Assembly: GCA_905236445.1 (NCBI GenBank)
Contig: CAJOPQ010000072.1
Span: forward strand, 1-16,158
DNA: 16,158 bases
Direction: 5' to 3'
Source: an uncultured Clostridia bacterium
GTDB taxonomy: Bacteria > Bacillota > Clostridia > Christensenellales > UBA1242
Shown here: positions 1-8,747 of the stretch, in pieces
How positions within the stretch are numbered: the stretch's first letter is position 1
How the letters are laid out: every line of letters starts with the position of its first letter
The notes under the pieces: generated by a model
Database searches by the model: none
The model's input: only the letters and a program-made list of their open reading frames with translations
What the model was told of the DNA's origin: nothing
Program-made: the position numbers and the translations under genes

Positions 1-55
1 GGGCACTATAGGTATTGCCTTTCATTCAAAAAATAAAATTTAATAGAATTTTGTG

Positions 56-88
56 TTGTAGTATACCCGAAAGGTATACTACAATTTT
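56..88 (+). terminator. Hairpin terminator of an upstream gene
   Basis: A perfect 12-bp stem, TTGTAGTATACC (56-67) with GGTATACTACAA (73-84), closes a five-base CGAAA loop and is followed by TTTTGTCT. It probably ends a gene whose coding part lies left of the window. The T-tail is short, so its strength as an intrinsic terminator is uncertain, and the opposite strand has no T-tail. Confidence 0.55.
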
Positions 89-137
89 GTCTAAATAAAA
101 AAAATGTTATTATTGACTTGTTATTTTTAAATAAGTA

Positions 138-167
138 TTGACAAAGTGAGGTAATTGATGATAAAAT
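138..167 (+). promoter_or_regulatory. Sigma-A-type promoter of the coiled-coil gene
   Basis: A consensus -35 box TTGACA (138-143) is followed after 18 bp by TAAAAT (162-167), and TG at 159-160 gives an extended -10. The expected start of transcription is near 174, leaving a leader of about 28 nt with the ribosome site GAGGT at 191-195. The match to the vegetative consensus is close, suggesting strong constitutive expression. Confidence 0.75.
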
Positions 168-201
168 ACGCATAGACTGAAAAAAATATAGAGGTAGAAA
201 T

Positions 202-3090
202 ATGACAGATTTTTTATACGTTCTTTTGGAAATTGTCTGTGTGGCACTTATCGTTATGATTGGCGCTTTTATTCTTTCACTAATATTAGATGCTATATTT
301 AGTGCATTTTCAGCAACTGAAGGTGTATATTTTAACAAGAGCAAAGAGGAAAGAAAAGTTGAGAATACAACTGATTATAAAGACGTAATTGTACATACTA
401 CAGAAGACAATGCAAGTACAACTATAGGAAAACAAGGCAAAGATAGAAAGAATGAAGAATATTCTGAGATAGATTTCGACAAGGCTGTCGAAGAGCAAAA
501 AGCACTTCAGAATAAGGAAAATCCTGAGGAAAAAGCAACACCAGTCGTTGAATCAACTCAAGAAGATTATGATAAGATCTTGAATGAAGTCACTGAGGAA
601 TCTTTGAAGATCTACAATGCAGAGGTAGCCGAAAAGAAAGCAAAAGAAGCAGATGCATTGAGGAAACAAGAAGAAGAAAAGGCTGAGGCTTTGAAGAAAC
701 AACAAGAAGAAGAACAAAATAAGAATGTTCCAGTTAAAGAATCTAAGAAAAATGTTGACGTCGATAATGATGCAATTGACAAGCAATTGAAAGAATTAAA
801 ACTTGCAAAAGAAATGTTTGAGCAAGAAAGAAAAGAACTTGTTAAATTGAAAGACGAATTATACAAAGAAAAGAATAAAAATCCTAGAAATCACAAAAAC
901 AAGCGAAATAATTACAACAGAAACAGCAATCAAGAAAATATCCATGATCTAAAGAGGGAGTGGAGGCTTAGAGAGACTGAATTGCTTGAGATGCAAAGAC
1001 AGCAAAAAGAGGAAAATGAAGCACTTGTTGCAGATCTAGAGAAGTCTAAAGAAGAGATCAAACAAAAACAAGAGCAAATTAATGAATTAATCAACAAAGA
1101 AAATGATTACTCTAAAGAACTTGCAGAAGTAGAAGCATTAAAGACGGAATGGAGAGAAAAAGAGAAAGAATTTAGTGCAAAACAGCAACAAGAAATTGCT
1201 GAATATGAGAAATTGTATGATGAATTGAATTATGCACTTGATTCTTACAAAAAGGACATCAAGACTAAAGAAAATGAAATTGCTCAATTGAAGAAACAAA
1301 ATGAGGATTTCACTAATGAAGCTGAAGAATTACAAACTCTTAAAGACAGCCTAAAAGAGAAAGAAGATCAAATTGATGAATTGAAAGAAAATCGTAGACA
1401 AGAAGATCAACAATATATTGATTCATTAATAAGAGAATTAGAGATTTCAAAAGCAGAAATTGCTACCAAACAAGAAGAGATAGATGCACTTAAGAAAGAA
1501 AATAATGATGTAACTGAATATGTTAAAGAATTAGAAGATCTTAAGAAAGAACTTCAAATAAAACAAAAACAATTAGAGAAAACACAAGAAGTTCAAAAAG
1601 AAGAGAACAACAAACAGATAGACCAATTAACTCAAGAATTAGAAGAATTTATTAAGAAAATTGAAAACAAAGAGCAAGAAATCTATTCTCTAAAAGACAA
1701 AGATAAAGATTATTCTAGCGAAATTATAGAATTAGAAGAAATGAAGAAAGATTGGGACAAGAAAGAGAAAGAAATCGTCTTGATCCAAAACAGAATTAGA
1801 GAAGATGAAAGAAAAGAAATTGAGTTAATAGAAAATAATATTGATGAAACTAATAAGCAAATCGAAAAAATTAACTCAGATATAGAAAATTTGAAAAAAG
1901 ATCTTGATACAGCGGTGTCTGATGTATCAAATGATGAAACAAATACTGTTGCAGAAAGAATTTCTAATGCCAAGACTCAGATAGAAGAAAAAGAAAAAGA
2001 AATTAAGCAATTAAGCAAAGAACTTGAAAAACAGGTAATTGTTCTAATTACAAAACTTAATAGTGAAATTGAAAATTTAAAATTATTAATTGAAAACAAA
2101 GAACTAGAGATTGAAGAATATAAGAAGTTAAAACAAAACACTTCAGATCAGAACAATGAGTTAAAAGATCTTAATAAGCAATTGAAAGCTAGTGAAAAAG
2201 AACTAGAACAATTTAGTAGCAAATACAGTGTTGTTGAAAAGCAAGATAATACTAATAGCAAGTATCAGAACATAAATAAAATGACTGCAAAACTTACTAA
2301 GATTATTCAAAATATTTCTCAAGTTGAGAAGGAAAATGCAAAAGTTCGAAAGAATACAGAGTTAAAAAGATTAGAATCTTCTAATGCAGAATTAAAGAAT
2401 CAGAACGAAAAATTAAGGAAAATTACAAAAAGTTTGCAAGAACTCAGTGAAAACAAATCTGATGCTGAAAATTTCGATGGTCCAATTAGATACGCAAATA
2501 CTAACAACAATGCGACTATAGAATATTCTAAGAGATTAACTAGACGATTATTAGAAACTACTACTACCATTGCGGAGCAAAATAGTAATCAGACAAATGA
2601 AGTTGTTGAAGCAGAAGTTGTTGAAGTTGAACCAATTGATACACAGAAGAAAAAAGTTGCTAAACCTATTGCAACTAAGAGTGAATATCAATTAAAGTTG
2701 GAAAAGTTAGAAGAAGAACTAGCCGAAGCTGAGAAAGAATTCAAAAAGATTAGCAAAGAATATTTGCCATTATTAAGAATTAAAAAAGCTTACGACAGAG
2801 ATAGAAACAAATTAAACAAGAAAGAATTGTCTGTAGCAAAGCAAAAAATTAGTCTATATGGTGTTAAAAATACTAAAATAAGTGAGGAAAAAACTGAGAA
2901 GTTAAAACAAGAAATGGCACAAATCGAAGAACTAAAAGACAGCATTAAGTCATGTGAAACAGTTCTAGAATCGAATAAAAATAGAATTCCAGATCTTGAG
3001 AAAAACTACACTCTAATCAATAAGCATATCTCATTGCTTAGAGAAGATATAGACAATGTCAAGCAAATGATTGCAAACGAAGAAAACTAA
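202..3090 (+). CDS. Membrane-anchored long coiled-coil protein with 67-residue tandem repeats
   Basis: I do not recognise a named family. The 962-residue product starts with one hydrophobic segment (about residues 4-36, FLYVLLEIVCVALIVMIGAF onward) that looks like an uncleaved membrane anchor. An acidic linker follows, then Glu/Lys/Gln-rich coiled coil to the C terminus. The coil is broken by a basic Asn-rich linker near residues 228-247 and an acidic Val/Glu linker near 798-815. Residues 251-518 are four tandem units of 67 residues. The last 135 residues form a separate helical block of more varied composition, with RIKKAYDRDRNKLNKKELS near its start and the protein's only cysteine, and may be a conserved domain. 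AGAGGTAG lies 5 nt before the ATG. The gene is monocistronic, with its own promoter and terminator. A structural role at the membrane is inference from shape alone; which side of the membrane the coil faces cannot be told. Confidence 0.85.
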   Translation: MTDFLYVLLEIVCVALIVMIGAFILSLILDAIFSAFSATEGVYFNKSKEERKVENTTDYKDVIVHTTEDNASTTIGKQGKDRKNEEYSEIDFDKAVEEQKALQNKENPEEKATPVVESTQEDYDKILNEVTEESLKIYNAEVAEKKAKEADALRKQEEEKAEALKKQQEEEQNKNVPVKESKKNVDVDNDAIDKQLKELKLAKEMFEQERKELVKLKDELYKEKNKNPRNHKNKRNNYNRNSNQENIHDLKREWRLRETELLEMQRQQKEENEALVADLEKSKEEIKQKQEQINELINKENDYSKELAEVEALKTEWREKEKEFSAKQQQEIAEYEKLYDELNYALDSYKKDIKTKENEIAQLKKQNEDFTNEAEELQTLKDSLKEKEDQIDELKENRRQEDQQYIDSLIRELEISKAEIATKQEEIDALKKENNDVTEYVKELEDLKKELQIKQKQLEKTQEVQKEENNKQIDQLTQELEEFIKKIENKEQEIYSLKDKDKDYSSEIIELEEMKKDWDKKEKEIVLIQNRIREDERKEIELIENNIDETNKQIEKINSDIENLKKDLDTAVSDVSNDETNTVAERISNAKTQIEEKEKEIKQLSKELEKQVIVLITKLNSEIENLKLLIENKELEIEEYKKLKQNTSDQNNELKDLNKQLKASEKELEQFSSKYSVVEKQDNTNSKYQNINKMTAKLTKIIQNISQVEKENAKVRKNTELKRLESSNAELKNQNEKLRKITKSLQELSENKSDAENFDGPIRYANTNNNATIEYSKRLTRRLLETTTTIAEQNSNQTNEVVEAEVVEVEPIDTQKKKVAKPIATKSEYQLKLEKLEEELAEAEKEFKKISKEYLPLLRIKKAYDRDRNKLNKKELSVAKQKISLYGVKNTKISEEKTEKLKQEMAQIEELKDSIKSCETVLESNKNRIPDLEKNYTLINKHISLLREDIDNVKQMIANEEN
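952..1755 (+). repeat. Four in-frame tandem repeats of 201 bp (67 codons) in the coiled-coil gene
   Basis: Units start at residues 251, 318, 385 and 452. Each of the last three is exactly 67 residues from start to start, and a decayed fifth unit seems to begin at 519. The repeated pattern is REKEKEF-type start, then E-L near position 28-29, I-KxxEI near 36-43, a charged Asn/Asp-rich spot near 50, and a closing LExLKxxW or L. The match is clear at protein level but diverged at DNA level, so this is an old duplication. 67 is not a multiple of seven, so each unit must contain a skip or stutter in the heptad. Confidence 0.7.
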
Positions 3091-3096
3091 ATATAT

Positions 3097-3141
3097 AAAA
3101 ACTATCAAGCAAAAACAAATTGATGCTTGATAGTTTTTTTT
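3097..3141 (+). terminator. Rho-independent terminator of the coiled-coil gene
   Basis: ACTATCAAGCA (3101-3111) pairs perfectly with TGCTTGATAGT (3124-3134) around a 12-nt loop and runs straight into seven T residues, with flanking A residues extending the stem. It starts only about 10 nt after the stop codon. Confidence 0.88.
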
Positions 3142-3164
3142 GTAATATTCAGTTGTAATTTCAA

Positions 3165-3170
3165 TATAAT
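3165..3170 (+). promoter_or_regulatory. Possible -10 box immediately before the deacetylase start
   Basis: A perfect TATAAT ends 5 bp before the ATG at 3176. The only -35 candidate is TTGTAA (3140-3145), with a long 19-bp spacer. If used, transcription would begin at or next to the start codon, giving a leaderless message. There is no Shine-Dalgarno sequence here, which fits, but in such AT-rich DNA a chance TATAAT is plausible. Confidence 0.35.
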
Positions 3171-3175
3171 ATAGT

Positions 3176-3883
3176 ATGAAAAACAAAACCAAAACTATAA
3201 TTACTAATATTATAATTGTACTTATGTTAGTCGTACTTAGTAGTGTAACATTATCTTTTAATAGCACATTTGTAGCAAATTATGCAAACAATAATGTTAT
3301 ATATAATGGTAATAGGAATTCTAACAAAGTTACATTAATGCTAAATGTCTATTCTGGCACTGAATATATAGATGATATCTTACAAACACTGGATGAATAC
3401 GGAGTTAAGACAACGTTTTTTGTTGGGGGAGTGTGGGTTGAAAAAAATCTCAATACTTTTCAATCAATAATTGAACATGGACATGAAATTGGCAATCATG
3501 GATATCTACATCTCGATCATGACAAATTAAGTTATAACCAAAACGTTGAAGAAATATTGACTTGCAACAATTTAGTTAGAGTATATACTGGATACTCTAT
3601 GAGATTGTTCGCACCACCTAGTGGAGCATATAACAATGCGACAGTAGAAGCGGCCACTAATCTTGGCTATTCAACTATTATGTGGTCTAAGGATACAATA
3701 GATTGGCGTGATCACGACACAAGCCTTATTTACAAACGCGCAACAAATAATGTAATGGGAGGGGATTTGATCCTAATGCATCCCACTAAAAACACAGCTG
3801 AGGCCTTAAAAGCGATATTAGAATATTATAAGATTAATAATTTAACTGCAACGACTGTGTCGGACAATTTGTCAATTGAATAA
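3176..3883 (+). CDS. Polysaccharide deacetylase family protein, NodB domain, divergent active site
   Basis: This 235-residue protein has an N-terminal hydrophobic segment (about residues 8-28) serving as signal or anchor, then a NodB fold acting outside the membrane. Known members remove acetyl groups from peptidoglycan or other N-acetyl glycans with a metal held by one Asp and two His. Seen here: the metal-binding pair in GNHGYLH (His108, His112), the substrate-groove motif FAPPSG (145-150), SKDTIDWRD (171-179) and LILMHP with His202. Motif 1, classically TFDD, reads LMLNVYSG (54-61), with Asn57 where the catalytic Asp is expected, and motif 3 has Ala146 in place of the usual Arg. Activity is therefore uncertain; it may be an altered-mechanism subgroup or a glycan-binding relative. 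The ATG lacks a Shine-Dalgarno site, but the signal segment begins at this Met. Its 3' end overlaps the PBP gene. Confidence 0.85.
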   Translation: MKNKTKTIITNIIIVLMLVVLSSVTLSFNSTFVANYANNNVIYNGNRNSNKVTLMLNVYSGTEYIDDILQTLDEYGVKTTFFVGGVWVEKNLNTFQSIIEHGHEIGNHGYLHLDHDKLSYNQNVEEILTCNNLVRVYTGYSMRLFAPPSGAYNNATVEAATNLGYSTIMWSKDTIDWRDHDTSLIYKRATNNVMGGDLILMHPTKNTAEALKAILEYYKINNLTATTVSDNLSIE

Positions 3884-6166
3884 CCAATTATAGTCATTTA
3901 CGACAAATTGATTATTCTTTGCCTTATTCTTCGTTGTAATACTTACTTTGTTTGAAATATGATATTGTTTTTCTTCAATGGATTTGTATTTTACGAAATA
4001 AGTGTATGTGGTGTTATATTCTAGATTAGAATCAGTAATTGTACCATTTAATATTTCTAATTGTTCTTGTTTGCCGTCTTTTACTCTATATAATTCGTAC
4101 ACATAACTATCCAATATATCCAAAGAGATAATCGCTATATTTTCGCTATCATGATATTCAACATTGATATTGCAATCTTTAATTACAAATCCGTCATCGC
4201 TTGGTAAAAATCTTTTACTAAAATAATCCTCAATTATATATCTTTCATCGATTGTGCTAGAAGCAAGCGTAACAACATTGTCTCGCATATATTGCATATT
4301 GTTAATCTTACATTTAACAACACTATCTGGAACAACAAATGTTTGAGGTGCTTTGATTGAATTTAGATATCTGAAAGTGTCTCTTACAGCACTAGTTGCA
4401 TAAGTTCCACCATTATTACTGCTATCTAGATTACAGGCATTCTCAAATGTATAGTTACCCAACCAGCTTCCAACTGTATAATCAGTAGTGTATGCAATGC
4501 TAATTGCATCACTATTTTTGTTTGTGCCAGATACTGCTACTGTGCCAGTTTTGCCTGCTATGTCTACCTTTAATGTATTCAATCTTTTGCTCGTTCCATA
4601 TTTTACTCCATCTATAAGAAGACTTGTAGTCAAATACGCTGTATCATCATTGATAATTTTTGATTTAATCCTACAATCCTTATATATTGTCATGCCATAT
4701 TTATTTTTTATTTCTTTGATTGTTGTTTGTGGAGCAAAGTAACCCAAATTAGCAAAAGTGGTATAAGCATTGGTCAAAGTATCCAGTGTCACACCTTGAC
4801 TAAATCCACCTAGTGCCAAAGCGAGACCGTTATCACTTTCCTCGAAATTAATATTAAATTGCTTAGCATAATCTTTGCAATAGTCTACACCAAGTTCTTG
4901 CATAATTTTTACAGCAGGGATATTAAGACTATATGCTACAGAATCTCTAATAGACGTATATCCATGATATACATTTCCAACGTTGTGAGGTTTGTAGCCA
5001 TCTATATTAATTTCTTCATCTAAAATTTTTGTCATAGGATTAATTATTCCACAATCTAAAGCAGGAGCATAGACCATTATTGGTTTAATTGCAGAGCCTG
5101 GTTGTCTAACAAGATTGGACATGTCATAATTTGTATTGCTTGCAAATGCGCAAATATTATTTGTCTTATTATCTATAACTACAAGTAGACCTTGACAATC
5201 TTTGCCATTAGAATTTTTTACTATATATTTCTCACTATTGATTATGTCATATACAGTATTTTGCATTTCTTGATCCATATATGTATATATCTTATAACCG
5301 TTATCTCTAATTGCATCTATAGATATATTCAATATTTGACTTGCTTCTAATAGAGCTTTTTGAATATAATCATAGTTTGCTGATAAATTGTCTTGATTGT
5401 CTAATATGTTACTGCTATACAATGTAATTTCTTCTGATATGGCGTCGTTAAACTGTGTATCATCTATATAGCCGTCTTTAAGCATTTCTTTCAAAACAAT
5501 ATTCCGTCTAGCAATACATTTATCAATATTGTTAATAGGAGAATATGTGCCCGGGGATTTGATCAATCCTGCCAAAACGGCACTCTGAGCAATAGTTAGA
5601 TCTTTAGCACTTTTACCGAAATATGTTAGACTTGCGTTTTCTATTCCATATGCAGACGCACCAAAATAAATATTATTTAGATACATTTCAAGTATTTCAT
5701 TTTTGGAATATTCTTTTTCTAACTCTTGAGTTATGTACATTTCTTTTATTTTTCTTTCAATCGTTTTGTCGCTTGAAAGTTGTGTGTTTTTGACTAACTG
5801 CTGACTAATGGTGCTAGCACCTTCGCTAAAACTGCCACTTTTGATATTATTAATCATTGCACCAACAATACGTTTATAATTTAGTCCGCTATGATTATAA
5901 AACTCTTTATCTTCTATGGCTATAAAGGCATTCTTAGTATAATCGTGTAATTCATCAATTTTTGCTATGCTAGTTGCTTTGGAAATAATGTTATTGTCGT
6001 TGTCATAGACATCGATGTTAGAATATTTGGCAACTAACTTATTTTTATCCAAATCATCAAGAGTAACTGTGCTTGCTATTGAATTAAGGAAAATAAGCAG
6101 TCCAAGAAGTCCTGCCACAGCAAAAAGCAGTATTGTAATTAATGCAATTTTAATTATTTTTTTCAT
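3872..6166 (-). CDS. Class A penicillin-binding protein (PBP1A family), glycosyltransferase plus transpeptidase
   Basis: A 764-residue membrane enzyme that polymerises lipid II into glycan strands and crosslinks the stem peptides. A TM anchor (about 4-30) is followed by a GT51 domain: AIEDKEFYNHSG with catalytic Glu85, GASTISQQLVKN (116-127), and EMYLNNIYFGASAYGIE. The penicillin-binding domain has all three motifs: SAIK with nucleophile Ser358 and Lys361, SLN (413-415), and KTG (539-541). A C-terminal region (about 660-745), ending in a LEYNTTYTYFVKY-type strand, looks like a fibronectin type III fold. GAGG sits 5 nt before the ATG. It is divergent from miaB and convergent with the deacetylase, with 12 bp of 3' overlap. 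I found no clear promoter in the 115-bp gap to miaB and no terminator at its 3' end. Length and motif set fit a complete enzyme. Confidence 0.95.
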   Translation of the reverse strand: MKKIIKIALITILLFAVAGLLGLLIFLNSIASTVTLDDLDKNKLVAKYSNIDVYDNDNNIISKATSIAKIDELHDYTKNAFIAIEDKEFYNHSGLNYKRIVGAMINNIKSGSFSEGASTISQQLVKNTQLSSDKTIERKIKEMYITQELEKEYSKNEILEMYLNNIYFGASAYGIENASLTYFGKSAKDLTIAQSAVLAGLIKSPGTYSPINNIDKCIARRNIVLKEMLKDGYIDDTQFNDAISEEITLYSSNILDNQDNLSANYDYIQKALLEASQILNISIDAIRDNGYKIYTYMDQEMQNTVYDIINSEKYIVKNSNGKDCQGLLVVIDNKTNNICAFASNTNYDMSNLVRQPGSAIKPIMVYAPALDCGIINPMTKILDEEINIDGYKPHNVGNVYHGYTSIRDSVAYSLNIPAVKIMQELGVDYCKDYAKQFNINFEESDNGLALALGGFSQGVTLDTLTNAYTTFANLGYFAPQTTIKEIKNKYGMTIYKDCRIKSKIINDDTAYLTTSLLIDGVKYGTSKRLNTLKVDIAGKTGTVAVSGTNKNSDAISIAYTTDYTVGSWLGNYTFENACNLDSSNNGGTYATSAVRDTFRYLNSIKAPQTFVVPDSVVKCKINNMQYMRDNVVTLASSTIDERYIIEDYFSKRFLPSDDGFVIKDCNINVEYHDSENIAIISLDILDSYVYELYRVKDGKQEQLEILNGTITDSNLEYNTTYTYFVKYKSIEEKQYHISNKVSITTKNKAKNNQFVVNDYNWLFN

Positions 6167-6212
6167 GCCAGCCTCTAATTAATTGTTTACAAAATTATTA
6201 TGTACTAAAATG

Positions 6213-6241
6213 TTGAAAATATAAGAAAAGTCTGTTATAAT
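6213..6241 (+). promoter_or_regulatory. Promoter of the miaB-desulfurase-thiI operon
   Basis: TTGAAA (6213-6218), a 17-bp spacer and TATAAT (6236-6241) with TG at 6233-6234 (extended -10) form a near-ideal vegetative promoter. Transcription should begin near 6248, giving a leader of about 34 nt. AGGA at 6271-6274 is the ribosome site for miaB. No attenuator or riboswitch is apparent. Confidence 0.75.
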
Positions 6242-6281
6242 AATACTCGCAAAAACAAAAAACATATAATAGGAAAAATTA

Positions 6282-7601
6282 ATGGAACATTACTTAATAA
6301 AAACATATGGTTGCCAAATGAATATACATGAGAGTGAAAAACTTGCCGGAATGATGCAATCATTAGGATATACAGAAACAGACAGTGAAGATAATGCCGA
6401 TATTATAGTATTCAATACCTGTTGCGTTAGAGATGGTGCAGAACAAAAAATATATGCACATATTGGTGCTTTAAAAAAATTAAAAAAAGCAAAACCCGAC
6501 CTTATTATTGCTATTTGTGGTTGTATGACACAAGTAAATGGCAGGCCTGAGACAATAAAGTCAAAATTCCCTTTCGTTAATATAATTTTTGGCACACACA
6601 ATCTTAATGAATTTAAAAAATACATAATTCAATTCAAAGCAAATAGAAAATATATATGTGATGTGTGGCCAGAGGCGAGATATTTGGACGAGCATATTGA
6701 TACATATAGAACTTCTAATAATAATGCTTGGATCAACATTAGTTATGGTTGCAATAATTTCTGTACTTACTGTATAGTACCTTATGTAAGAGGTAGGGAG
6801 AGAAGTAGAAACTTTGCAGATATAATAGAAGAATGTAAAGATGCTATTAATGACGGTTACAAATACATAACTTTGTTAGGTCAAAACGTTAACAGTTATG
6901 GCAACGATATTGATGATAAGAATGTTACTTTTGCCAATTTGCTTAAAGAAATTGCTCATCTGGAAGGGGATTTTAGACTCAAATTTATGACAAGTCACCC
7001 TAAAGATCTTACAGAAGATGTCGTAAGAGTAATTGCTGATGAGCCAAAGATTGCCAAAGTTATTCATCTTCCAATACAATCTGGAAGCAACAAGATTCTT
7101 AAATCTATGAATAGAAATTATACTAGAGAAAAATACTTGTCGCTTATAGATATGATAAGGAAGTATATTCCAGATTGCTACATATCTACAGATATTATTG
7201 TAGGATTTCCGGGTGAGACCGAGCAAGACTTTGAGGATACTTACAATATTATTAACCAAGTTAGATATGATGGAGTGTTTGCTTTTATGTACTCCAAACG
7301 CGATGGTACGTTGGCAAGCAAAATGGACAATCAAATAGATATTGCAGTTAAGCGAGAAAGAGTTAACAAACTTCTTGCTCAATCTAAAAAGATTACAAAA
7401 GAAAAGAACATGGAAGCAGTGGGCAAAAGTTATAATGTTATTGTAAATTCTTTTGATGCAATTAACAGATTGTATAATTGCACAACCGATAGTGGCAAAA
7501 GTATTGTAGTTATGGCAGATAACTTAGATATTAATTCATTCTACAAGGTAGTGGTAACCGAATTCAGCAAAAATAAATTATTTGGAAAAATAGGAGAGTA
7601 A
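6282..7601 (+). CDS. miaB: tRNA-2-methylthio-N6-dimethylallyladenosine synthase MiaB
   Basis: A radical-SAM methylthiotransferase of 439 residues that converts i6A37 to ms2i6A37 in tRNAs reading U-starting codons, improving codon pairing. The N-terminal UPF0004 domain carries the three cysteines of the auxiliary cluster: Cys11 (YGCQMN), Cys47 (NTCCVR) and Cys81 (CGCMTQ). The radical-SAM core has SYGCNNFCTYCIVPYVRGRE with Cys157, Cys161 and Cys164. A TRAM RNA-binding domain fills about 376-439. The YGCQMN and GRERSR forms fit MiaB better than MtaB or RimO. It is the first gene of a three-gene operon, and its stop lies one base before the next ATG. Its length is normal for the family. Confidence 0.96.
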   Translation: MEHYLIKTYGCQMNIHESEKLAGMMQSLGYTETDSEDNADIIVFNTCCVRDGAEQKIYAHIGALKKLKKAKPDLIIAICGCMTQVNGRPETIKSKFPFVNIIFGTHNLNEFKKYIIQFKANRKYICDVWPEARYLDEHIDTYRTSNNNAWINISYGCNNFCTYCIVPYVRGRERSRNFADIIEECKDAINDGYKYITLLGQNVNSYGNDIDDKNVTFANLLKEIAHLEGDFRLKFMTSHPKDLTEDVVRVIADEPKIAKVIHLPIQSGSNKILKSMNRNYTREKYLSLIDMIRKYIPDCYISTDIIVGFPGETEQDFEDTYNIINQVRYDGVFAFMYSKRDGTLASKMDNQIDIAVKRERVNKLLAQSKKITKEKNMEAVGKSYNVIVNSFDAINRLYNCTTDSGKSIVVMADNLDINSFYKVVVTEFSKNKLFGKIGE

Positions 7602-7602
7602 T

Positions 7603-8742
7603 ATGTTATTTTTGGATAATGCAAGCACAACGAAAATATCCGATAATGCCTTAAAGGTATACAACGAATATTCTTGCGACTATTACTTTAATCCTAGTGC
7701 TCTATACATGAAAGGAGCCAAGATTCATCAAGACATTCAAAACGCAAAACAAGACATCTTGAAGGTACTTGGAGCCAACAAGTTTGATAATATAATATTT
7801 ACTAGTGGTGCAACCGAATCCAACAATATGGTTATTCAATCTTTTGCGAAAAATGGCTCTAAAAAAGCGTTGTTTGGTATAAGCGAACACCCATCTGTAT
7901 ACAACGTTGCTAAGCATTTGCAAGATAACGGTTACAATATAGAATTTGTCAATATTACCGACAAAGGTACAATCGACATTGAAGATTACAAACGCAAATT
8001 AACCAGTGATGTTAATTTCATATCCATTATGCATGTTAATAATGAAACAGGTGCTATCAACCCCATTAAGGAACTTGTCAATATAGCCAAAAACTTCAAT
8101 AAAAATATTGTTTTCCATAGCGATGGTGTACAAGCACTTGGCAAAATTAGTGTAGACATAGAAGATCTTGGCGTTGATCTATATACTATTAGTTCTCATA
8201 AAATATATGGACCAAAAGGAATAGGAGCGTTATTTGTTAAGAAAGGTATTAACATTAAGCCTATGCTACTTGGAGGCGGACAAGAAAACAATCTGAGAAG
8301 TGGTACAGAGAATACACCTGCAATATTTGCGTTCCGACAAGCAATTATTGATGCTGTCAGCAATGTTGATAATCATTTTCTAGAAATAAGTAAAGTCAAT
8401 AGGTATGCAAAAGATAAGTTGTTGAGCCTGCCATACGATATTAGTCTAAATAGCAACGATATGTGCTCTCCTTATATAATTTCATTTGCAGTGGCTAATT
8501 TAAGAGCTGAAACAATTCTTAGAATGTTAGAGGATAAAGATATTCTAATAGGCAACGGTTCTGCCTGTTCTTCCAAAAAGAAAGGTAACAGAGTATTGTC
8601 GAGTATGAATATTGCAGATAAATATATCGAAGGTGCTCTAAGAATTAGTTTCAACTATACAACAACTATCAGTGATATAGACACATTTATTGCAGAGCTA
8701 TCTAGAGCAATTAGTGTCTATAAAGAAAATACAAATAGGTGA
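7603..8742 (+). CDS. Cysteine desulfurase (NifS/IscS family), probable sulfur donor to ThiI
   Basis: A PLP enzyme of 379 residues that takes sulfur from L-cysteine as a protein-bound persulfide, releasing alanine. Visible residues: N-terminal LDNASTT; TSGATESNN (67-75); His96 in SEHPSV; HVNNETG (144-150); HSDGVQ (172-177); the PLP lysine Lys200 in SSHK; GGGQENNLRSGTENTP; and catalytic Cys322 in GSACSSKKKGNRVL. AGGAGAG (7592-7598) overlaps the end of miaB, so the two are translationally coupled. thiI begins 5 bp after its stop. By analogy with the NifZ-ThiI pair of Bacillus subtilis it most likely serves tRNA 4-thiouridine formation, but an Fe-S cluster role (needed for MiaB) cannot be excluded, because no other desulfurase or scaffold gene is in view. 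Confidence 0.93.
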   Translation: MLFLDNASTTKISDNALKVYNEYSCDYYFNPSALYMKGAKIHQDIQNAKQDILKVLGANKFDNIIFTSGATESNNMVIQSFAKNGSKKALFGISEHPSVYNVAKHLQDNGYNIEFVNITDKGTIDIEDYKRKLTSDVNFISIMHVNNETGAINPIKELVNIAKNFNKNIVFHSDGVQALGKISVDIEDLGVDLYTISSHKIYGPKGIGALFVKKGINIKPMLLGGGQENNLRSGTENTPAIFAFRQAIIDAVSNVDNHFLEISKVNRYAKDKLLSLPYDISLNSNDMCSPYIISFAVANLRAETILRMLEDKDILIGNGSACSSKKKGNRVLSSMNIADKYIEGALRISFNYTTTISDIDTFIAELSRAISVYKENTNR

Positions 8743-8747
8743 AATAA

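Noticed and set aside
1..43. Short open frames reaching a stop at 36 or 43 that could be the C-terminal end of an upstream plus-strand gene.
   Set aside because: Only 11-13 codons are visible in two competing frames, with no motif to choose between them; the hairpin at 56-88 suggests a gene ends here, but it cannot be identified.
952..1755. 201-bp periodic repeats considered as a CRISPR-like or mobile repeat array.
   Set aside because: The period is in frame, has no spacer structure and is conserved at protein rather than DNA level.
310..2000. Several minus-strand open frames of 60-90 codons opposite the coiled-coil gene.
   Set aside because: They are antisense shadows of Glu/Lys-rich codons, giving Phe/Ser/Leu-rich sequence with no ribosome sites or promoters.
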